Assembly: GCF_954871325.1 (NCBI RefSeq)
Contig: NC_088776.1
Coordinates: 4,843,985-4,907,984 of the forward strand
Origin: Gordionus sp. m RMFG-2023
Taxonomy: Eukaryota > Nematomorpha > Gordioida > Chordodea > Parachordodidae
Direction of reading: 5' to 3'
Length of the DNA stretch: 64,000 nucleotides
The notes beneath the pieces were generated by a model. It did no database searches. It was not told the DNA's origin and saw nothing but the letters and a program-made list of their open reading frames with translations. Shown in pieces: positions 37,601 through 47,551 of this stretch. The first letter of the stretch is position 1, and the number at the start of each line of letters is the position of its first letter. Made by a program: the position numbers and the translations under genes.

Positions 37601-40402
37601 AATCCCTTGATTTATAAGATACCATCGAAACACTTTGATTCGCCAGTCAACGACGTAGTGTGCGGCGAAAATACGTCATATTTTTTGACCGCTTCCGGTC
37701 TACTCTATTCCTGCGGGCATGGATTATACGGACAAATAGGTTTTTTATTTTTAAAAGTTAAGAGAAATTAAAATATATACTTGCGGGTGGTTTTTTTTTT
37801 AAAGCCAATCCGGACAATATTTCAAAAAAAATTTAAACATTTGGCTGGGTGAGCCAGCGAATCGAAAATATTTTTAATAGGCAGCCCGGAGGTAACTCTT
37901 TATCAGCCCGGTTTTAAAAATTATTTTATTTTCTGGCTCTACCCCTTACCCGAGTTTGTTTTTTTAACTCATTCGATTTAAGCACCCGGCCCTGATGATA
38001 TGGGCAGATTTTGCAAAACGGCCCGATTAAGATTTTAGCTAAAAGAATATTATGTAAGCATCAAGGTTCAGCGAATAGATGTGACAAACATTTCCGCCAG
38101 CTATGTGCAAAATCTTTTAGGATCACCTAATGTTATTTTGGTCATAATCGTAATCGACGCGTAGCGGGCTTTTTAACAACACAAGCTGATATAGTATTTT
38201 TGTAAATATTGTTTCCGAGGGCAAGTTCAAAAAAAATGTGAGAAAAGGGGGGTTGAGTGTTTTAAAGTTATCCATAACGTTATTTTTTTTTTTAAACTTG
38301 GCGATATAAATTTAGTAAACTACAGTTTCAGTTTTTTTTTATTTACCGGTCAGTTCCATTCCGTTTCTTAGTTTAAAAAAACGGTTTCACACCGTTTTGA
38401 AAGAAACCGATTTGAAAGTATCTCTAACTGTTCGGTTCGACACCCCCTGATAATGTAATAAAACTTAATTCATTTACCCTCTCAAATTACCATATACTAG
38501 TTAAATTGAAACCCATCTTCAGGTGACGGTCAGATGAACCTCATGAACCCCGTTCCTGTCCTATTAAACTTCGCTTCTTCCTCCGATACTACCATGCTCT
38601 CAAACGACGATAAGATAATCAAGGTAGCCTGTAGAAGCAATACAACCATGGCTCTCACGGCGAAGGGTAAAGTTTTCGCTTGGGGGTCCGGGGAGCATTC
38701 CCAGTTCACGCTTTTCTCTGATCTAAAGTCCAGATCTAATATATTGGAGGGTCATAAATTCGACTTGAGTGCCACTAATTTTCCCCGCCCGTTACTGTTA
38801 TTCGATTCTCCCGACGAACGCGATTGTAAAGATGTACCAAAGGATAATGCTGCAATTTCGAACCACGGAACCATTAAGGGTCGCCAAATAGTCGATATCG
38901 CGTGCACAAATAGCATGTGCTGCGTCTTAGACGGGCCAACGGGGACTTTACATGTTTGGGGCATGGGGCCATTAGGACTGGGGCCACTCGTTAAGTTTGT
39001 TATATTATTTATATTAACATAACTATTTTATAATATTTAATTTCACAATTATCTTATGAAGGGTGATTTGTGAGTTTTTTAAAATAAATATGGAGAATAC
39101 ATTCTTATTTTTCATCCCTGGAAATTCCAGCTTTACTCGGGTATGTCAATTTTCCTTTTGATCCCCCCCTCCTCCACTCTTTAAGACCCATTATTCCTAT
39201 TTCTCCCCTTATCATATTCAGCCAAGTTGTTTTTAGTCTTCCTCGAAGCCCTAGATCCCATTACTTCTCGAGGTGCATTTCTTCACCCAATCATTTTTTG
39301 TTTCAACGGGCCCAAATCACCTCAATCTATTTCCACGTCCCCACTCCAATCCGATTGTTCTATTCCAATCCTTTCTCATCCTCGTTTCTTTTCTCTCTCC
39401 CTCTAAGATACCTGTAACACCCATCTTACTATTCTCATCTCTGTTTTTTTTTCTAATTTAGTTTCGTGTACCACTTTGACTCGTGTTTCATTTCCCCGGA
39501 CTGTACGGCTTCTTACACAGGCTTACGTAAATTATTCCTTTTCAATTTTCAGAGAGAGGGGCGGCGTTTTTATTTGTTAAATTAGGTGACCTATCTCTCC
39601 TTCCACGCGTAGAAAGTTAAATTAGGGTAGAGGTTTTCTTTCTGCCGAACTTTTTCAAATATTTAGACGATGGGAAAGCTATGAATGGGTTAAAAATGTT
39701 TTAAGCGCTCGATGGGAAGGGCTGGCTTATTAAAAATTAATTGGTTGTTAATCTTTGGACAACGGCTAGTGGTGGGCTGGTAGACCCAGCATTTTTAAGC
39801 TAATGGGCGGGTGGTCGAATTTCTTTCACAACCATGAGCGGATGGATTAAATTCTTGGTGCGGACCAGCTATCGTGCTTCCAAACCGACTCCCTCAAAAA
39901 ATAAACTTCTTCTAGTAGGGTGAGCATCTTCTTATCTCTGGAGGGGGCTATCTATAATCTTTACCAAACTCCTCTAAATTTATATCGAATACCAATTTCT
40001 CTATATTGACTCATGCAATAAATATAACCTTTAAAAATGTATTGGTATTTTAAAAACAGAACATTATTAGTTTAAATATTTAAAATCTTCCTTTTTTTAA
40101 AAATAAAATAATAATTATTATCAAGTCATTCTCAGATACCACTCGCCATACCGAAACCCCTATTTTTTGATGAGCCAGTCGTACAAATAGTGGCGGGATA
40201 TTCTCAGTTTTGCGCTAAAACCCGCGCCGGTAATCTTTTCACATGGGGCGATAATACCTGCGGAGCCCTAGGGTTGGGCCTATTGTACAGCAAAACGACG
40301 AAATCCCTCAATCAATACCATTTCCCTCAACAAGTTTCTCTCATGCAAAGAAATATCAAGGACATATCTGCGGGGTACGACCACATAGCGATCGTAGCCT
40401 AA
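25604..40402 (+). CDS. RCC1L: RCC1-like mitochondrial protein RCC1L (WBSCR16), 6 exons, about 479 residues
   Basis: Exons: 25604-25870, 25915-26032, 30405-30582, 37597-37739, 38523-38989, 40136-40402; every junction is GT-AG and in phase. Blade motifs follow human RCC1L in order: AYIWGGGYYGALG, NIACGYGYTMF then GINVNSQIGFHEARK, LNFILEPVPI with GQNHTLVLTSDGVFSFG, VCGENTSYFLTASGLLYSCG, KVACRSNTTMALTAKGKVFA, GTLHVWGMGPLGLGP, and a last blade with NLFTWGDNTCGALGLG and ISAGYDHIAIVA. Human RCC1L has 464 residues. In mammals RCC1L is a mitochondrial RCC1-fold protein linked to mitoribosome assembly and OPA1; here that is inferred by homology. Exon 5 carries about 35 extra residues between two blades. 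The N-terminus MIVSIYVIIG is not a clear targeting peptide, so an upstream exon may be missing. Intron 1 is 44 bp; introns 2 and 3 (4.4 and 7.0 kb) are full of mobile elements. An AATAAA lies at 40517-40522. Confidence 0.93.
26579..28270. repeat. Large inverted repeat, arms about 350 bp, with ORF remnants in both arms
   Basis: Left arm about 26579-26928 and right arm about 27918-28270 are inverted copies, diverged but clear. For example the left CTCATATAATTCCCGGTTAT is matched by the inverse of ATAATCGGGGATTATATGAG on the right. Both arms, read outward from the centre, encode related peptides with YVLMFKGKF: left (minus) includes GTLLRRINSEWYVLMFKGKF, right (plus) includes KSEVYVLMFKGKFKCAIV. 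The 990 bp centre is moderately GC-rich and has broken minus-strand coding-like stretches such as VRMFHADKQNETMDWRICV. I do not recognise the protein. It could be a foldback or long-TIR DNA element, or an inverted duplication of a broken gene. It lies in RCC1L intron 2. Confidence 0.65.
28577..29313. mobile_element. GC-rich cargo between two near-identical 160 bp inverted repeats
   Basis: Left arm 28577-28738 and right arm 29159-29313 are inverted copies that differ by only a few substitutions and small indels, so they look young. Arms include TCGCGCTTTTATATATTTTT and CATTATACTTATTTCATTTG. The 420 bp between them is about half GC, unlike the AT-rich arms and surroundings. I could not find a convincing target duplication. 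The structure fits a non-autonomous DNA transposon carrying captured sequence, as Pack-MULEs do; the superfamily is not identified. Confidence 0.75.
28761..28970 (+). CDS. Short ORF (69 residues) in the GC-rich cargo, unrecognised
   Basis: From ATG at 28761 the frame is open for 69 codons, with charged sequence including GTRREGEDDQEPAHRQREAS, VDLTNENEAPNEVAVEN and QRTRRPNIWGI. A second coding-like stretch in another frame follows at about 28950-29077, with ELRDLATVLDDFEGFDNEL. Both are low-complexity-poor and GC-rich, unlike random sequence here. No domain is recognised, and it may be a fragment of a host or transposon gene carried by the element. Confidence 0.35.
   Translation: MIHGTRREGEDDQEPAHRQREASGNQMVWPVVDLTNENEAPNEVAVENNLTRGKLQRTRRPNIWGIVKE
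29783..30150. repeat. Minisatellite, about seven units of 50-56 bp
   Basis: The unit AAACTTAATATAATTTATAT followed by TAAATTTTGTATATTTTTTA and TATAAATTAT is repeated about seven times with small length changes in the T run. The core AATATAATTTATATT is nearly self-complementary. It lies in RCC1L intron 2. Confidence 0.93.
30690..30790. repeat. Copy of the GC-box dispersed repeat
   Basis: GAGGTCTGCGAATGCC at the start, CCGGGCGGGCCTG and CCGGGCCGAGCC inside, CTGCAAGTCTTTGA at the end: the same plan as 16695-16800. Confidence 0.5.
31560..31780. mobile_element. Decayed hAT-type MITE of the 5118 family
   Basis: GATTTTGAGCCGATTTTTTA, AAACGGCTAACTC and the inverted GTTAGCCGTTCGTAAAAAAT are present, but the outer ends are worn. 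Confidence 0.6.
31938..32138. mobile_element. hAT-type MITE of the 5118 family
   Basis: Left GTGTTGTTAAACGGCTCG, inner AAAACGGCTAACTC, right GTTTGACAACACTA. No clear target duplication remains. Confidence 0.7.
32672..33610. mobile_element. Pieces of a hAT element with CAGAGTTG termini
   Basis: A left-type end CAGAGTTGTATAAAAAGTAT begins at 32672 and continues like 20190-20920. At about 33033 a second end, CAGAGTTGGGCAGGTC, starts a piece whose minus strand (about 33550-33460) encodes PSSAPIERLFSFGTML, the hAT C-terminal dimerisation motif. The related, longer element is at 55364-58520. This is a rearranged, non-functional relic in RCC1L intron 3. Confidence 0.7.
34380..35650 (-). pseudogene. 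FLYWCH-type MULE transposase, nearly full length
   Basis: Minus strand. The coding stretch starts in open frame near 35650 with a FLYWCH zinc finger (YYKCRKNTCKGRGKFG, then TQTHNH). The MULE DDE domain follows, with EKIFLDGTFNASPKLFKQFY (first Asp), FATIDFEIGVYLAL (second Asp) and CYFHFCQCVIRRI. The main frame ends at 34587 with RGVRTN; coding resumes one base out of frame as HVEGFHRSLREYIPY and runs to about 34400. One frameshift near 34590 therefore separates the C-terminal part. No terminal inverted repeats were found. It lies in RCC1L intron 3. The long intact frame suggests fairly recent activity. Confidence 0.85.
36184..36475. repeat. Tandem duplication, period 152 bp
   Basis: The block AAATCACAATTATTTACCTT through the TTGGATAATATATG segment occurs twice (about 36195-36305 and 36347-36455) with almost no differences. 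Confidence 0.9.
37290..37530 (+). repeat. Copy 3 of the dispersed ORF-bearing repeat
   Basis: Starts AGCTGAGGACGCCAATT and shares GAGGCCAATTTATTCC, GCAAACTTTATGAA, TTTTTAACATGAGAATAATT and GTTACCAAAATGGCGGGCCC with the copies at 8786-9045 (inverse) and 10195-10440. It lies 70 bp upstream of RCC1L exon 4. Confidence 0.6.
38010..38180. mobile_element. MITE related to the window's first 125 bp
   Basis: TTTTGCAAAACGGCCCGATT at the left and GCGGGCTTTTTAACAACACA at the right, with TTTCCGCCAGCTATG inside as at 1-125. The AACAACAC end fits hAT-type MITEs. Confidence 0.5.
39110..39600 (-). pseudogene. LINE (RTE-like) 3' fragment, 5'-truncated
   Basis: Minus-strand words match the C-terminal end of LINE reverse-transcriptase ORFs: KTEMRIVRWVLQV, NRLRWFGPVETKNDW and LRGRLKTTWLNMIRG followed by GLKEW. 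In the family these read E.RMLRWM.G, RLRWFGHV and GRPKTRW. The frame changes several times. This is a decayed fragment without RT catalytic motifs, in RCC1L intron 5. Confidence 0.65.
39600..40135. other. Remainder of RCC1L intron 5
   Basis: Moderately GC-rich to about 39950, with no recognised motif; it may be more of the decayed LINE. Then AT-rich up to the acceptor TCTCAG before exon 6. Confidence 0.4.
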
Positions 40403-40516
40403 GCCTTGAATTTGCGATTTTATAAATATTTCTATTATGCCTATATTAGTATCGTAATCAATTGTACATTTAATAATGTCGTTATAAAAAATAATGTATG
40501 AACTACATATTATATT

Positions 40517-40522
40517 AATAAA
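40517..40522 (+). promoter_or_regulatory. Candidate polyadenylation signal of RCC1L
   Basis: AATAAA 115 bp downstream of the RCC1L stop codon at 40400-40402. Confidence 0.55.
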
Positions 40523-40639
40523 AGCTATCGTTTTTTTTGGTGTAACATTATGTGGAAAAGGGTAGGAATACCTTAAAGTTTATTTAATAAATATAAAATA
40601 TTATCTGTAAACCTGAATGACAGTAGAGAAAACCAAGTA

Positions 40640-40930
40640 AGAAATTGTGAGAATGGTTTGAAATAGAGGCAATTGAAGGGGCGATGAAAGGAAATTAACT
40701 GAGGTTGTTTGGGCATGACGAGTTAACGATGATTGGGCGAAGAAATGTACTTTAATGGAAATAAGGGATTTAAAGGCCACGAGAAAGATCCAAAACGACC
40801 TGGATAAATGTGATAGCGGACGATATGCGGTAGAAAGATCTCGCAGAGTGTTACTTAGGACGAAAGAAAGAAAAGGAAGAGGAAACGCCGCCATTAAACG
40901 GAGAAGAAGGAGAAGTATAAGTGGTAAACC
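40640..40930 (+). pseudogene. Second fragment of the same LINE family
   Basis: Plus-strand words LRLFGHDE, WAKKCTLMEIRDLKATRKI and GFKGHEKDPKRPG parallel RLRWFGPV, WVKKCT and LRGRLKTTW in the fragment at 39110-39600. They end in a basic Arg-rich tail (KRRRRRSIS). The fragment is 5'-truncated, several frames are used, and it lies just downstream of RCC1L. Confidence 0.55.
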
Positions 40931-41149
40931 TGAAATAATTATATATATATAAAACAAAACTATCGTTAGGATTTTTCTTGTATAATGTGGTTCGTTTTAA
41001 TTTCAAGTTCTGTATAACGCGAATATGATTTAGCTTAAATTTTTTGGGGGAATGACCAGAAATATGTGTATTTTAGCTCTACGCTGATCGATCCCTATCT
41101 ACAGACTAGTCGGTCGAATCCGGACCTTTGTAAATTTTCATTTCAGATA

Positions 41150-41300
41150 AGAGTTGGCGGGAAATTTTTTTCTCCAACCGGGATTGAACCCGAGAAATAG
41201 GTCCGATGCAATGCTTGTATGTATATCATTTGAAAAATATTTCTCGTTGCCGATGTTAACCAGTTCCATCCAATCTCATACATTTTGTAAATATAAATAA
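41150..41300 (-). repeat. tRNA-like sequence, possible SINE head
   Basis: On the minus strand CTCGGGTTCAATCCCGG is a good RNA polymerase III B box and T-arm, preceded by AGCATTGCATCGGACC; a possible A box, TGGAACTGGTTAACATCGG, lies about 75 nt upstream. I could not fold a full cloverleaf. A tRNA-derived SINE or tRNA relic is more likely than a working tRNA gene. Confidence 0.35.
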
Positions 41301-41804
41301 ACCTACGCGTCTCCAGCCAGCCTAGGCTTCACGCCGTTACACCTTTCCTCAACCTATTTTACGTAGCGTGTATTTATAAGCGAGTTCTTGGCGATACTTT
41401 TCTCTACACACTGCCTGTTTCCTCTAAATTTCCTGCCCCCACATATCTTATCCATTCATTCGGCATTCGCTCTTCGTTTTTCATTTCAATGTCATATATG
41501 TTGTGTGTAAGCGATAAAATTTGAATAATCAAGTCGGAAAATATATATATTTAAGATTGTCAAAGACGCGTATTAAATGATTTACAATGTTAAAGAAACA
41601 ATTTGAACAGAAAAAGTAAAATTAATTGAGAAATGTTATATTATAAGAGCGAAATTTACAATTTTAAATTGTTAGTTTGTTTTGGTAATTGTATGTCATA
41701 TATTTTAAAGATAAATAAATTCATTTACTTTTGGTGGAATTTTTATGTGCTATAATTGTTGTTTAATTAATAAATAAATTAAATTAATAAATGTGTAATT
41801 ACAT

Positions 41805-41962
41805 TTAATCCGGCATACAATTCACTTTATAACAATATACATCAATTTCACTTTTCCCACATGAGATCATAAGCATACGAAAGCTAATGGCACTCCTGTG
41901 CATCTCTTTGTCCACGTTGGCCCAATAATAAGTTACATTAAATCCACCATAGAAATGAGGCC
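41805..41962 (-). CDS. Orphan terminal exon of an unidentified gene
   Basis: A TTTTAG acceptor at 41963-41968 is followed, in phase 1, by 51 codons and a stop at 41805. The peptide reads PHFYGGFNVTYYWANVDKEM through MISCGKSEIDVYCYKVNCMP and looks like real protein: balanced composition, three cysteines, a potential N-glycosylation site (NVT). The phase-1 entry is typical of extracellular modules. I could not find the preceding exon; a MITE at 42186-42373 and then transposons follow upstream. It may be the last exon of a gene with a long intron or a stranded exon. Confidence 0.4.
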
Positions 41963-42185
41963 CTAAAATATAAAAATTAAATTTTTTTAAAAATTTTAAT
42001 ATTGATGATATCGTAATACGCAATAATTAATAAATTAAATGAAAATTAATTATAAATTTAAATTAATTTTGAAGATTTTAAGAAAATTTTAGGTATTTTT
42101 TGTAAAACGAAAATTAAAATAAAAAATTATTTAAGGTATATTCTATCAAAAAATTAATATTTTAGATCTTAGATCATTTTGCAAA

Positions 42186-42373
42186 TAGCGTTGTTAAACG
42201 GCTCATTTTGAGGCTATTTTAAAAAACGGCTAACTCAATATTTTATTAGGATATGCAAGCCTTAAGATTTTCCTCATAGGTGGCCACAAAGGTTTTTGAA
42301 CATATATTAACGAAATCTCGAGGCTTAGTTAGCCGTTTTTAATCGGCTAAAAAGGAGCCGTTTAACAACACTA
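42186..42373. mobile_element. hAT-type MITE with perfect TSD
   Basis: TAGCGTTGTTAAACGGCTC ... GAGCCGTTTAACAACACTA, flanked on both sides by TTTGCAAA (42178-42185, 42374-42381). The shortest intact copy of the 5118 family (188 bp). Confidence 0.9.
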
Positions 42374-43398
42374 TTTGCAAATATCATTCAGAATTATGTT
42401 ATTATAACCCATATTTTACAATTCTAAAAAAAAAATTGTCAGATTAAATAAAAATGGTTTTAACTTTCCTAAAAAAAAATATTTAATAAGATTTTAAATG
42501 CATGTTTTATTTATAAATCTTATGATAAAATTTGCAATTATTTTTTGTGACATTTTCGTCTTTGTAAAATATTAATATACGATACATTTTTTAAATCTCT
42601 TTTAGCCAATCATAATTATCTATATTTAGCCTAAATTTCCAGTCTTATAAATTAATAATATAAATTATAGGTAGCGAACTGACATTTTTCTATACTCAAC
42701 ATGCCTCGGTCTACCCTATAAGTTAAATATTTACTACTATCTCACTTGAGTGTAAATGATTAGTTGCAGTAAAGATAGATGAAAATAAAATAATTTTTAA
42801 GCATTAAGAGATAAGGGGTCTGGGGGAAACAAAATTTATAGATAAATGGGTTGTAGGGGGGGGGGGGGGTAAATTTAAAAATTTTTTTATAAATGAGCCA
42901 GATGGCGGGCTTATTGGCTAAATACCCGCACATTGCAGACCTCTAATCGTGATGAAGCCTTCTATTTTATATAAGCCATTACGATTGCTATTCATTAAAG
43001 TAATCGCATTGCTATTCATGGTTCCATATAGTAATGCAATAAAACCCATATTTTTATGTGTTTTTTTATATTTAATTTTTATCCAAAAAATTTATAAATT
43101 TATAATTTTTTAAAAAAAATATATATTTTAAAATCTATTACCCCATCTAGCGGATAGTTTATTATCAAAATTAATTTTTAAATTATATATTATCATTATG
43201 ATTGTTCAGAAGAGTAATTCAACAATAAATCCAATTTATTAAAAAATTAATCTCTATTTTTCTTTTTCAATTTTAATTACGTAAAAAAGAAATATTTAAA
43301 AAAAAATAATAATCAATAATAATAATCATAATAATTTATCAATAATATTATATTAATAATGATATTAAAAAAAATGTATACCTACTAGAACATCTCCC
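42374..43398. other. Intergenic DNA with repeat fragments
   Basis: A G12 run near 42857-42868 precedes a GC-box repeat end (CCCGCACATTGCAGACCTCTA). From about 42955 an AT-rich repeat (CTTCTATTTTATATAAGCC ... ATCTATTACCCCATCTAGCG) matches flanks of the hAT copies at 47552-48899 and 54250-54928. No gene seen. Confidence 0.5.
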
Positions 43399-43900
43399 TT
43401 ATTTTTCAGGGATATTCACATACTTATAGTCAAAAAAATTCAAATATTTTAAAAAATAACGATATTGACAATTGTAATTTTTTTCCATCATTGAATTTAT
43501 AATTTAACATCTTTGCGAGATAAAATTATATTTTTATAGTGCTGAAAACATTTGTAAAAAAATCGAACGCATTCAACATTGATTATTGGCAAAAACGGAA
43601 CGCGTTCAAGTTCACTTTCATGAACCGTTCAAAATTTTAAGATAAATTTTTTTTATTTTTCAGGGATATTCACATAGTCAAAAAAATTCAAATATTTTAA
43701 AAAATAACGATAATGACAATTGTAATTTTTTTCCATCATTGAATTTATAATTTAACATCTTTACGAGATAAAATTATATTTTTATAGTGCTGAAAACATT
43801 TGTAAAAAAATCGAACGCATTCAACATTGATTTGGCAAAAACGGAACGCGTTCAAGTTCACTTTCATGAACCGTTCAAAATTTTAAGATAAATTTTTTTT
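43399..43900. repeat. Tandem duplication across a hAT left junction, period about 250 bp
   Basis: The block CAGGGATATTCACATA through the GAACCGTTCAAAATTTTAAG segment is present twice (43407 and 43661 onward). Each copy contains the outer flank, the target site TATTTTTA and the first 115 bp or so of the hAT element at 43785-45199, so the insertion came before the duplication. Confidence 0.85.
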
Positions 43901-45199
43901 TAAATTTTCCAATATAAATAAATGTCTTATATTTATTAACTCAATATTAGCCATGTTAAAAAAATAATATAGTTTTTATCTTGATAATTTAATTATAAAT
44001 TATAAAAAAAAATTTTTATTAATTTTTAATAACAATATTTTTCAAAATTTTTATCTAATAGACAGGAACGCTTTGGCAGTTAATACGGTATTAGCTGTAC
44101 TAAAAACGCGATCAAGGGTGATGAGGGGATTGCGGTATTATACTTAATAAGTAACTCTTTAGGTGGGGAATTTATTAAAAACATTTATTGTTTTGTTATT
44201 TGCTTCAAAAAATTGAGATGAGTTATCCTCCTCCAATCCATTCTATACTTCCTCGACAAAAAAAGGATATCTCTCGAAATTAACAGTTCTTGCATTATCA
44301 TTTATAGGGTTTTAAAGCATTTTTTTTCAATAACGCTATATGTTTATTTATAATAGATTCGTTCTAAGTTTTATCCATTCCTATTGAAGTTTGAATACTA
44401 GATGTATAATTGCAGAAAGAACACATTGATTTTCATATACATGTTGAAATCTTTAAAAAGATATATATATATATATATATGTAATTAATTGAGAGTGATA
44501 GGTTTAATACCTTTTATTAATCCCATTTAATACGGTGTCTGTCAATGGTTGACCATATATGAGGCCTAGCCCAAATGCATTTTCTTCAAATTTAATGATT
44601 TTACTTAGTTATATTATATTATATAAAATAAAGTAATTAACATTACAATCAAATGTCGTTAAATTGGAACCTAAAGATTATGATAATATAATACTTTTTG
44701 GGCATATTTTACACTTGGTAAGTATTGAATTAGTTCCATCAATATAGGATGTTACTGTAAAACATTTATCATATTTGCCCAAGGTAATGATAATTCATCT
44801 GATTTTGAATTTTCAGAATCAGATGATGAGGATTAAATAATAATATCCATGCTTAGGCTAATCTATTAAATTAAAATATAAACATTAATATTCAAATTAA
44901 TAAACTATGTGTTAAAAAGATTAAAATGTGAAAAGGAAATAAACAGCCGATTAAAAAATATAAATATATATTTTTTTTAAAAAAAATTCGGAAATATTAT
45001 ATTTTTCAAATAAATAAAAATAAAAAGTATTTTTTAAATTGAACGAACGTTAGATTCGAACGCGTTCATCGTAAGAAAGGAACGCGTTCACGTTCAAAAA
45101 TCGTCAAAAATAAAAGGTACGTCGTTCATTATTTTTTTTCAAAAAAACGAACTTCGTTCACGAACGCGTTCATTTTGAACGCCTTCGTTTACAACACTA
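43785..45199 (-). mobile_element. hAT element (GAACGCGTTC family), copy A
   Basis: Ends TAGTGCTGAAAACATTTG and (right) TTCGTTTACAACACTA; TSD TATTTTTA at both sides (43777-43784 and 45200-45207). Subterminal GAACGCGTTC palindromes are numerous. The interior is an inverse, diverged copy of 47552-48899, including the decayed transposase C-terminus near 44060-44450. No open frame of useful length remains. Confidence 0.85.
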
Positions 45200-45249
45200 T
45201 ATTTTTACCCTTTTGTGTCCCTAATTTTTTTTAAAATATAGGGTAAGGG

Positions 45250-45620
45250 TTGAGCCTTGGAAATTTTTTTGAATATATTTAAAGTTTTACAAGGGCCCAT
45301 GCTTTTTTCATATTGCTTGCATTGTCAGTTATTATGGTGTTCATTTTTAAAATTCCTACTTCTTCAATTACTTTAATAAATTTGTTTGATATATATTCAC
45401 CTGTGTGCATGTTAGATCCTGTGTGAATCGATTTATAAAAAATGGGACAGGGGGTTGCTAGAATAAAGTTGATAATGGATTCCCCTCTTATATTTGTCCA
45501 TCCATCACTAATTAGAGTCAAATTTTTACTTTTGCTTAATTTTTCATTGATTATATGTTCAATCCTCTTAAACTCACTGTCTAAGATGACTGTAAATATA
45601 TTAATTAATACTATAAATTT
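45250..45620 (-). pseudogene. hAT transposase fragment (DUF659 domain)
   Basis: Minus-strand frame reading TLISDGWTNIRGESIINFIL, then HTGEYISNKFIKVIEEVG and IITDNASNMKKAW, the DUF659 part of Ac/hAT-like transposases. The N- and C-terminal parts are missing, so it is a fragment. No host gene is implied. Confidence 0.85.
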
Positions 45621-46084
45621 TCAACTAAATTTAAAAACTGTGAAATAAATTACTATTAATATTCTCTATTAACATAACTTAAAATTTCATATATTATTTA
45701 TAAATTTCATTGGTATTTATTTATAATATAAATTTACTTTTCAGACTAGCTATTTAATTTTAACAAGTATCTTATAAAATTTTGCAAATGTAAATGGGGA
45801 AATTGACATAATTCAAAAACAAAACACAATTATAATTTATGATATGAACCACGAGGAAAAAATGATTTTATAAAATCTAATAAAAATCGTATTTATATTA
45901 TCATAAGATCATTTTCAAAATTGGGAAACTGTTAATATTATAAAAATCATGTTGATTTAGGCAAAAAAACCTATTATAAAAATTGGGGAAACTATAGGGG
46001 AAATATGGGAAATTTCCCCTGTCTTACATCCCTAGCTATAACCTGAAGAAACACCTAAAGGTAAATTGTTATTTTTACATTATA

Positions 46085-46861
46085 ATATTATTTATTTTAT
46101 TAGACTGTTCACGCCAATTGCTATAAGGAAATAGAAAAACATATAAATTGGTATAAGAGAATCTTCATTCAAAAAGACAAATACTATCCAAACCAAATTA
46201 ACTGATAATAAACATGCCAATATTTCACAAAAATTGGCTGATAAAGTAATTGTTGATTTTATTATTGACACAGTTCAGCCATTGTCCTTGGTTGATAATC
46301 CATCATTTACTATGATGATTAAAACTTTATCCCTGGCACAACAGTTTTATGTCGCCAGACACTTATGAATAAAATAGCCGACAACTTCAAAGTGATGAAA
46401 GATGCTCTAATAGTAGAGTTATCAGATATATCTTATGTATGTACACCGGCAGATAGATGGACACATAACAGAAGGTAAAAACTTATTTATATTTATAAAT
46501 TATTGATCTGATTAAATATTTTTAGAGCTTCCTTGCCCTCAAGTGCTAGTGTCGAGAGATTATTTAGCAAAGCAAAGCTTATACTTTCTGATCGTCGCTC
46601 TAGACTTGGGGATGATAAAAATGCAACAAATTAAAATAAATAAACTAACTATATTTTTATATTTATAAATGTTGATTTTTATATATTATTTATTATACAT
46701 TTAAATTATAAGCAAAAAAAAAATAAAAAAATTTGTTTCATTTGTTTCTAAAATTTTTTTTATAAAAAGTAGCTTAAAAGTAGCTAATAGCGCGCTACTT
46801 TTTTTGAAAAATAGCTATAGCGGTAGCGCGCTACCTTTAAAAATAGCGTTTAACAACTCTG
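46085..46861 (+). mobile_element. hAT (ZBED-like) transposon remnant with right terminus
   Basis: Plus-strand pieces: KLADKVIVDFIIDTVQPLSL, IADNFKVMKDALIVELSDIS, then SLPSSASVERLFSKAKLILS (hAT dimerisation motif). The order matches the ZBED/hAT transposase but most of the middle is absent. The right end has inverted AGCGCGCTAC subterminal repeats and terminates TAGCGTTTAACAACTCTG at 46861, i.e. CAGAGTTGTTAAACGC reversed. The left end was not found. Confidence 0.75.
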
Positions 46862-47551
46862 GACCGGGCCAACAAAACTTTTTTAAAAAAAAATCGGGCC
46901 GGACCGGGATTGAAAAATTAGAGGCCCGATGCAGATCACTACTAGGCATCTTATGAAACGCTGACGGACTATTCGATGCAGAATTTTTGACTAATTAATA
47001 TCTAAGCCTGATTAGGCGTAGCCGATTTTTTTACCTAAAATCTTGGCCAAGCCGTTTTGTAGTCGGCTAAAATTAGCCGATTAAGCAACACTACCCGATT
47101 CTAAAAGACACCATCCTTTGCAATATAAATATCCTAAAGGCCGCCTCCCACATCATACGAACATGAATGTTTTAATCTCTAGCTCTTAAAAAGGCCAGCA
47201 TCCCTAATACTCTAATGCCTAATAACTTACCAAGCAACAACAGTATACTGGTTTTCTAGACTTCCCGTAGCTGGGGATTACAGATACATCGACTACTCGA
47301 AGCGTTCCAACAGCAGCGCTTAATTCGGTAGAAATTTCGAAAATAAATAAATATTCAGATATGGTCAAATTAATTTTCATCCCACATGTCGCCCATATAC
47401 TCTTGCTAATTTTTGATGAGGCAATTCTAAAATCACATTATTAGGGAGATTTAACCAAATAATTGGCGATCTTAATGATGCCTTCTATAATGGCTACTCA
47501 TCAAGGTAATTTCATCGCTATTCACGGACCCACATAGCAAAGAAATAAAAC
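46862..47551. other. Repeat fragments between hAT elements
   Basis: 46862-46935 is a GC-box repeat copy. 47000-47095 is a decayed MITE of the 5118 family (GTAGCCGATTTTTTTACC ... GCCGATTAAGCAACACTAC). No gene seen. Confidence 0.5.

Noticed and set aside
38752-38964. Minus-strand frame opposite RCC1L exon 5
   Set aside because: Antisense shadow of a well-supported coding exon.
40601-40957. 118-residue minus-strand frame downstream of RCC1L
   Set aside because: It is antisense to the LINE fragment on the plus strand, whose family words explain the sequence.
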